From: Pieris napi
Lineage: Eukaryota > Arthropoda > Insecta > Lepidoptera > Pieridae
Assembly (NCBI RefSeq): GCF_905475465.1
Contig: NC_062259.1
Location: forward strand, 3,358,501 to 3,422,500
Length of the DNA stretch: 64,000 bases
Reading direction: 5' to 3'
The notes under the pieces are model-generated. The model did not search any database. It was not told the DNA's origin and saw nothing but the letters and a program-made list of their open reading frames with translations. This document shows positions 60,001 through 64,000 of this stretch, piece by piece. The translations under genes were made by a program, and so were the position numbers. Each line of letters starts with the position of its first letter. Position 1 is the first letter of the stretch.

Positions 60001-61468
60001 AACCATGGATTCGCAGTCAGGGGTACTAACCACTATTATGGTTATCTAGAATTTTTAGGTGAAACGAAAATATAACTTAGTGCAAAGGGGGCCTTATTAA
60101 GCCTGTGGTAGATAATAATAAGTCAATACCAATTCAATATCGCTCTATACAAATAAAAACACACTAAAATGGCGTAAAAAGAAAAATATGTATAAAAAGA
60201 AAAACTATAAGCACACAGTTTGTATCGATAGTTTTCCAGCGCACGCCACGTAATGGGTTTAGGAGTTTAAATATTGTCGTCACACCCTGATTTAAAAACA
60301 TAATAAATTTTAACTAAACCCAAGGTAAAACTAAGACCTAAATTCATTGAATAACATTGAATATAACTCGATATTCCATTGAAATTTCCTTCATCTACAA
60401 ACAATAGGATTGAGGAAAAAAGTTTTATTTCTAATCAAGGAAAGCATTAGCAGTCTTCGCTCCGATAAGGTACGTTGGTATTGATTAACGCAGATTTAGT
60501 ATCTATCCAAGACAAGGAAAACGTATTGTCTTCGCAATTTTGCCACTAATTCGGCGTTTATTCAAGGTTTGCCGTCATTATGTGGCGACGAATACAAGTT
60601 ATTTACGTTCACAATACCACTGCCACAGTTTTTCTGACAAGGTCGTCTATGGGAACGTGATTACAGAAAATAGAGGAAAATTTACGGCCATTACAGGTAA
60701 TAAGAATATTGACATATCCTACTAATATTATAAACGCGAAAGTTTGTAAGTATGGATGTTTGTTACTCTTTCATGTAAAAACTATTGAATGGATTTTAAT
60801 GAAACTTTACAATAATATAGCTTATACATCAGAATAACACATAGGCTACAATTTATAAAGATATTGTGTGAATTTTTCAAAATATCAAGTAAGTAGGAAA
60901 AAATCTACCATCTGCTAGCTATTCTGGCGTGCGCTGTCAAAACCGCTAGAGTTACACATATGTAATGTATGATTGAAATGTTTATCTTAAATAGTCAGTT
61001 TCTTTTCTACGCCACAGTAATATAAGCTACTCGAAATACTAATACTGCGCAGACGAAGTCGCGGGCAACAGCTAGTTTTCTTAATAATAACAGATAGCGT
61101 TAGAAGTTTAGAAGCACAACTTGTCTGAAAACATTTTTTTTAAATCCGTAGAATAGATGGAAAAACCATTCGTTTAAAAAAAATTATCTATATCAAGAAA
61201 ACCTTTATGCATATCTGTGTCTCAATACCTAAAATGTATCTATTAACGCTAGTTTCAGCGCATGCTAATTGGGCACATAGAAGGAAATATTGGGAATACT
61301 GTATTAGTGCATAGCCGGGGCTAGAAAGACTTGCCTCGGGAATTATGTTTATGTGAATTTCTAAACTTTAAGACAAAAAACTTACCACATCGTGACCGAC
61401 TTCATAATGAGAACCTCTTACATATATGACGGGTACAGCCCGACGTCTTGATGTATGCTCACACGTGC
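51087..61468 (-). CDS. t: Tan-like beta-alanyl-dopamine / carcinine hydrolase (5' end missing)
   Basis: Eight exons splice in frame to 384 residues: 61468-61386, 59359-59165, 55064-54957, 54553-54452, 53969-53837, 52853-52619, 51983-51790 and 51193-51087 (stop). All are GT-AG. The protein belongs to peptidase family C45, whose insect member Tan splits N-beta-alanyl-dopamine to dopamine for dark cuticle pigment and carcinine to histamine in vision. RGSHYEVGHDVGRTFSSVIK opens the fold. GGCSSIG in exon 3 carries the Gly-Cys bond that is autocleaved to free the catalytic N-terminal Cys (residue 118 counted from exon 1 here, close to Cys122 in the fly). ILAHTEDAF and ANGCSVNMIW follow, and length matches the fly protein. 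The first exon listed starts with two bases of a split codon, so an upstream exon is needed (candidate at 63961). Introns hold Helitrons, MITEs, LINE tails and a SINE. Confidence 0.88.
52200..52450 (+). repeat. CR1/Zenon-like LINE 3' end
   Basis: Related to 27955-28250 (GTGGAACCAGCTGCCCACTA, AACCAATTCGATGTAGGTTC, GTGTCCATGAGTGGCGG, ATCAGGTTCGCCTCC). It encodes a decayed reverse-transcriptase C-terminus (WNQLPTKLISEPIR-like). It lies in a tan intron, antisense to the gene. Confidence 0.65.
53354..53792 (-). mobile_element. Non-autonomous Helitron, family H2, copy 1
   Basis: On the minus strand it starts TCTAATACATATATAAAATT and ends GCGGGGGAGCTAG, with A before and T after, as expected for Helitron insertion between A and T. 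The phrase AAGAATCGGTCGAGCTGTTT is shared with 56023-56341. It lies in a tan intron. Confidence 0.75.
54011..54304. repeat. 294-bp near-palindrome: perfect 47-bp inverted repeat enclosing a MITE
   Basis: 54011-54057 and 54258-54304 are exact reverse complements (arm starts TTTTACTTTGAAAGTCGCAA). Between them lies a family B foldback MITE. The first copy of that MITE (21123-21315) has no such flanking repeat, so the outer arms are specific to this site. The whole block is in a tan intron, 41 bases upstream of exon 53969-53837 in transcript order. Confidence 0.85.
54059..54250. mobile_element. Foldback MITE, family B, copy 2
   Basis: It matches 21123-21315 nearly throughout (AAAGCGGGCCATAGACCGAC at left, GTCCGTCTATGGCCCGCTTT at right; centre GCCGCACGGCGATCTGCAGT). 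Confidence 0.85.
55245..55299. repeat. Perfect 20-bp hairpin at the edge of a transposon end
   Basis: CTACTATATGAGGAATGCAT (55245-55264) and its exact reverse complement (55280-55299) are separated by 15 bases. The right arm runs into GTAGGGGAGCCCA, the terminal repeat of the truncated element that follows. Confidence 0.85.
55296..55475. mobile_element. Truncated end of the 1.6-kb TIR element
   Basis: GTAGGGGAGCCCACGATGCT through CGGTGGGGGAAGCGGCTATA to AAAAAACTGT is almost identical to the right end of 47602-49213 read inverted. Similarity fades at about 55475. The other terminal repeat is not found nearby. Confidence 0.8.
55690..55860 (+). repeat. Diverged CR1/Zenon-like tail
   Basis: CCTATCCAGGCTTTGATCC, CTTCAAAAGCGTACCACATC and AAAGGCAGCGCCCTTGCGTG resemble the CR1 tail order, with a very different end. 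Weak call. Confidence 0.35.
56023..56341 (-). mobile_element. Non-autonomous Helitron, family H2, copy 2
   Basis: On the minus strand it begins TCTAATATATAAAATTCTCG and ends GCCCGGTCAGCTAG, flanked by A and T. The segment AATCGGTCAAGCCGTTTCGG is typical of this lepidopteran family. It lies in the large tan intron between exons 2 and 3 of the listed set. Confidence 0.8.
57066..57338 (-). mobile_element. Helitron-like element, 5' part
   Basis: On the minus strand it begins TCTATATATATAAAAATGAA, followed by CGGCTTGACCGATTTGTCTG. The 3' CTAG end was not located with confidence; CTAGCTAGT near 57002 is a possible but unconvincing end. Confidence 0.5.
59507..59548. repeat. 13-bp hairpin
   Basis: AATCTTTGTCCGA and its exact complement TCGGACAAAGATT flank 16 bases that themselves contain AGCTGCCAGCT. 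It lies in a tan intron. Confidence 0.7.
59745..60050 (-). repeat. tRNA-derived SINE
   Basis: On the minus strand the head carries GGTTCCCGGGTTCGATCCCC, whose GGTTCGATCC is a box B. The right boundary is near a TAACCACTA block and the tail is the TTTATTTATTTATTTT tract at the left. An AT microsatellite palindrome (GTCATATACATAC ... GTATGTATATGAC) lies within it at about 59856-59887. It is not a functional tRNA. Confidence 0.7.
60717..61075 (+). mobile_element. Non-autonomous Helitron, family H1, copy 2
   Basis: It starts TCCTACTAATATTATAAACG after A and ends CAACAGCTAG before T, 359 bp. It shares most of its length with 44482-45018. It lies in the first tan intron of the listed set. Confidence 0.88.
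61250..61345 (-). repeat. SINE relic
   Basis: TTTCAGCGCATGCTAATTGG, GGCACATAGAAGGAAA and GTGCATAGCCGGGGCTAGAA follow the block order at the head of the SINE at 32868-33165. Degenerate; box B is not intact. Confidence 0.45.
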
Positions 61469-61692
61469 CTGTAAAAATCCATATTGTGAACAATAAAAGA
61501 TCGAATATAAAATAGGCTAATTTTAAAATGTCCTTCGATCGGTCAATTTAACAAACTTCTTTTGCCGAAAGTCTTTTATGCCAATGATATTTCCTGATTA
61601 GTCAATCACGAATACACATATCGTTTATTAAAACATATACATAACAATCATATAAACAGTATTTACAATTTTCGTAAGCTAGTAATTTAAAA

Positions 61693-61920
61693 TTAATAAA
61701 TAGAAAGATAAAACAAGTTTTTAAAGTTTGGTCCCTGTGGCAGTGTACTTTTAACACTGGCAGCATTTCCTGCCTGTATTGCGAAACTTATTCGTTGAGC
61801 GAGGAAAGTACGAGCTCTGGGGTCACCGATACTACCTACCAGGCGCCAACTTAAATCTTTAATTAGCGCCTGTACACTTGAATCCCACGGCCCAAGAAAA
61901 GACTCTTGAGCTCTCATCAT
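61693..61920 (-). pseudogene. LINE reverse-transcriptase C-terminal remnant
   Basis: The 75-residue open frame ends with GDPRARTFLAQRISFAIQAG then NAASV, a phrase I recognise as the C-terminal end of a non-LTR retroelement protein widespread in Lepidoptera. It has no upstream reverse transcriptase and lies in a tan intron on the same strand. It is not a tan exon. Confidence 0.6.
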
Positions 61921-61976
61921 AAATTATGTGGAATATGAATTTAAAAGGTATATAATTGCTTGCATATATATTTGTC

Positions 61977-62434
61977 GCAGCCAACTAGCTTAATAAGCCG
62001 TTCAATTAACAGCCTAGCCTATTAACTAAATAGAGCTGTTTAACTAGCGGCCTCAAAGATATTCATTGCGTTTGTAACAACATATAATAAACTGGCTAAT
62101 GCTTAGGCCATTCATACGATAGTGATCAAGTGGCAGAAAAAAAATTAAACATCTGAGATAAAAAAATTAATTTAAAAATTAATTGAGTCAGTAACAACTA
62201 AATTCACATTATTATTGTCACTACACTCTTACAATGTACTTATAGTTTTTCATTAAACTTTGGTTTAAAGAGTTTCGTTACGAGCTTGAGAGTGGCAGAA
62301 AGTGGAACTAAATATACATTAACAGTCAACAGGCTAAGCAAGTAATCAATATCTTTCAGGCCGCTAGTTAAATGCCGTTGTTTAGTTAAGAGTTAAGGCT
62401 GTTAATTGAACGGCCTATTAAGCTAGTTGGCTGC
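61977..62434. mobile_element. TIR element with long (about 100 bp) terminal repeats
   Basis: Left end GCAGCCAACTAGCTTAATAA and the complement of the right end (GCAGCCAACTAGCTTAATAG) continue in register through CCGTTCAATTAACAGCCT, ACTAAAT/ACTAAAC and TTTAACTAGCGGCCT. The 458-bp element has no coding capacity. No target duplication is obvious. Only one copy was seen in the window. Confidence 0.8.
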
Positions 62435-63960
62435 TACATATTCATTAAAACATTCAGGTTCTCTACATCTTTCATCTTCATCTGGGTCTAATGTAAATTT
62501 CTGTATCTCTTTCATGATATTTTTATCTTAATAAGTTTATACAGATTTTATTTTATATTTGAAGGAATTGATAGACTATAATACAACGAAACAACAATTC
62601 TTAAAATAACACTGCAACTTTGGATTATATATAAAATAGTTATAATAACTATTTTTACATGTCCTTTAAGTTATCTTTAATATACGGAAATGGCTATAAA
62701 TAGATAAGTGCGGATAATTGCGGTGATTTTTAAGCTTTAACTTTCGAGTAATAAAAGCGAGGCAAAACTTTATTTTACCGTATAAGTTTTTTAGTAATAA
62801 TAAATGTTTTATGACGCTTAAAAGGTCAATCGGTTATATTTAGGTCAATAGACCTTTATTACGATTTCGTTAGACCTAAAAAGCCTCTTTCTAGGGTTTG
62901 CAAGCAATATAATTTGTCCAGTCATATGACTGACAAGTGAACCTTTGAGCTAACAGTGAATATTCGGTATACGATTTGACAAATTACACTAGTCCATTTT
63001 CTTGGCCCATTTTGATAATCCCATATGATAAAAAATTTGAGACTTTCTTGCGTATAGGTATTACATTTACTTGAAGTTTACCTTATTCTGAATAGCCTCA
63101 TTCTTAACCCGCGACATTTATTATTTCAAAGGGAAATGAACCCAGAGCTTGTTAAAACAATGCACGAAATTAATACATAAAGGTGCTTTTGTTCGAATTC
63201 CGTACTGGTGAACTTTCAATTCTACCATTTCATTTCTCTCGCAAAAGTATAATTGTTTTATCACTTTCATCATTATTTACGTAGTGCATGGAATAATTCA
63301 AGCACTTGAATAATTGATTCACATTGTATAATGTATATGTATTATATTGTTCCTATCATAGTAAAATTAAATCTTTAAATAGAACAATGATAATGTATCA
63401 TATTACACGTATCAAACTTATTACATTTCATTAAGAAATTGTCAGATGTTACACGAGTAATAAATATATTTTTTTTATAACTCCGTGGCTCGGGTCACAC
63501 ATGTTTATTGCAGGTAAAATTGTGATAATTTAAACGCGATTTTTTTTAATTAAAAATTGCCGTTTTGCTAAGTAAACCGTAATATGGAGTATTATTATTA
63601 GGCTTATCATATATTGAAGTGTGTTTGTGTGTATAAACCAGTTGAGCTGACACATGATGTATGCTCCGTTGATATTTTTGTAAAAGACTAACACAACTAC
63701 TTTCTGTTAATGTATATTTCTATTAATTATTGATTTCTACTTTAGGAAACGGTATTCAAACAACAAAAACTATTTTACAAGAAATTAGATGCATACAAAA
63801 CAATGTTAAATGCTTAGACCTTGACTAAAGTAATAAATTAAATATAAAAAAAACTGGTTAGTATATATTCAAAGATACGATATAATTGAAACTACATCGT
63901 AATATTTTACAATTATACTATCTGATTGTAATGAACAACATTGCATTGCGAGCTACGTAC
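62435..63960. other. Probable tan intron, nothing recognised
   Basis: AT-rich sequence without exon-like frames, RNA genes or known repeats. It would be intronic if the exon candidate at 63961 is real. Confidence 0.4.
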
Positions 63961-64000
63961 CATTATTCTTGGTTTTAAAAATAATAATGTTTCCTGAGAC
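63961..64000 (-). CDS. Candidate upstream exon of the tan-like gene (partial)
   Basis: On the minus strand an open frame ...FKTKNN plus one base ends in a strong donor, AATG then GTACGTAGC. Its one leftover base joins the two leading bases of the exon at 61468 to give Gly before TCEHTSRRR, so the phase fits. There is no Met within the window, so the start would lie beyond the edge. This rests only on splice consensus and phase. Confidence 0.3.

Noticed and set aside
59975..60030. tRNA-like GGTTCGATCC box B as a tRNA gene (also at 33095-33130)
   Set aside because: No cloverleaf could be drawn and the sequences continue into dispersed SINE bodies with AT-rich tails.
1..64000. CRISPR arrays, bacterial operons, phage or rRNA genes
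   Set aside because: No regularly spaced direct repeats, ribosome-binding-site-led gene clusters or rRNA-like sequence were found; the window is plainly insect nuclear DNA.

Overview
The window looks like a piece of a moth or butterfly (Lepidoptera) nuclear chromosome. It is AT-rich, its genes have insect-style GT-AG introns, and it is littered with repeats typical of lepidopteran genomes: CR1/Zenon-like and jockey-like LINE tails, tRNA-derived SINEs whose box B reads GGTTCGATCC, non-autonomous Helitrons ending in CTAG between A and T, foldback MITEs, and mariner and pogo relics. No bacterial operons, CRISPR arrays, rRNA genes or convincing tRNA genes were seen. Calls rest on reading and hand-splicing; no database search was run.

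Layout. 1-12.1 kb is gene-free and repeat-rich (three copies of one foldback MITE, a jockey relic, a pogo MITE with TA duplications, a deleted mariner). 12.4-15.6 kb holds two divergent intronless genes for mitochondrial-processing-peptidase beta-like proteins that share a 381-bp gap. 15.6-20.8 kb has no gene and no recognised transposon, and may include a long 3' UTR. 20.8-27.0 kb (minus) is an eight-exon BTB/two-zinc-finger transcription factor, spliced here to a full 378-residue protein. 29.0-30.0 kb (plus) is an intronless SLC35D-type nucleotide-sugar transporter (fringe-connection-like). 37.7-40.8 kb (minus) is a complete intronless Eph receptor tyrosine kinase. 41.7-42.4 kb (minus) is an HDHD3/Reg-2-like HAD protein. 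43.4-45.3 kb (plus) is a four-exon, 88-residue selenoprotein K homologue with cysteine where many relatives have selenocysteine. 45.7-51 kb is repeat-rich and includes a 1.6-kb terminal-inverted-repeat element with an internally repeated motif. 51.1-61.5 kb, probably running past the right edge, is a tan-type beta-alanyl-dopamine hydrolase (minus) with large transposon-filled introns.

The genes do not form one pathway; this is ordinary animal gene order. The most interesting signals are the duplicated intronless MPP-beta-like pair with both active sites intact, the Cys form of selenoprotein K with a perfect 22-bp hairpin in its 3' UTR, the 1.6-kb element, and several near-perfect short-spacer inverted repeats, one of which encloses a MITE inside a tan intron.
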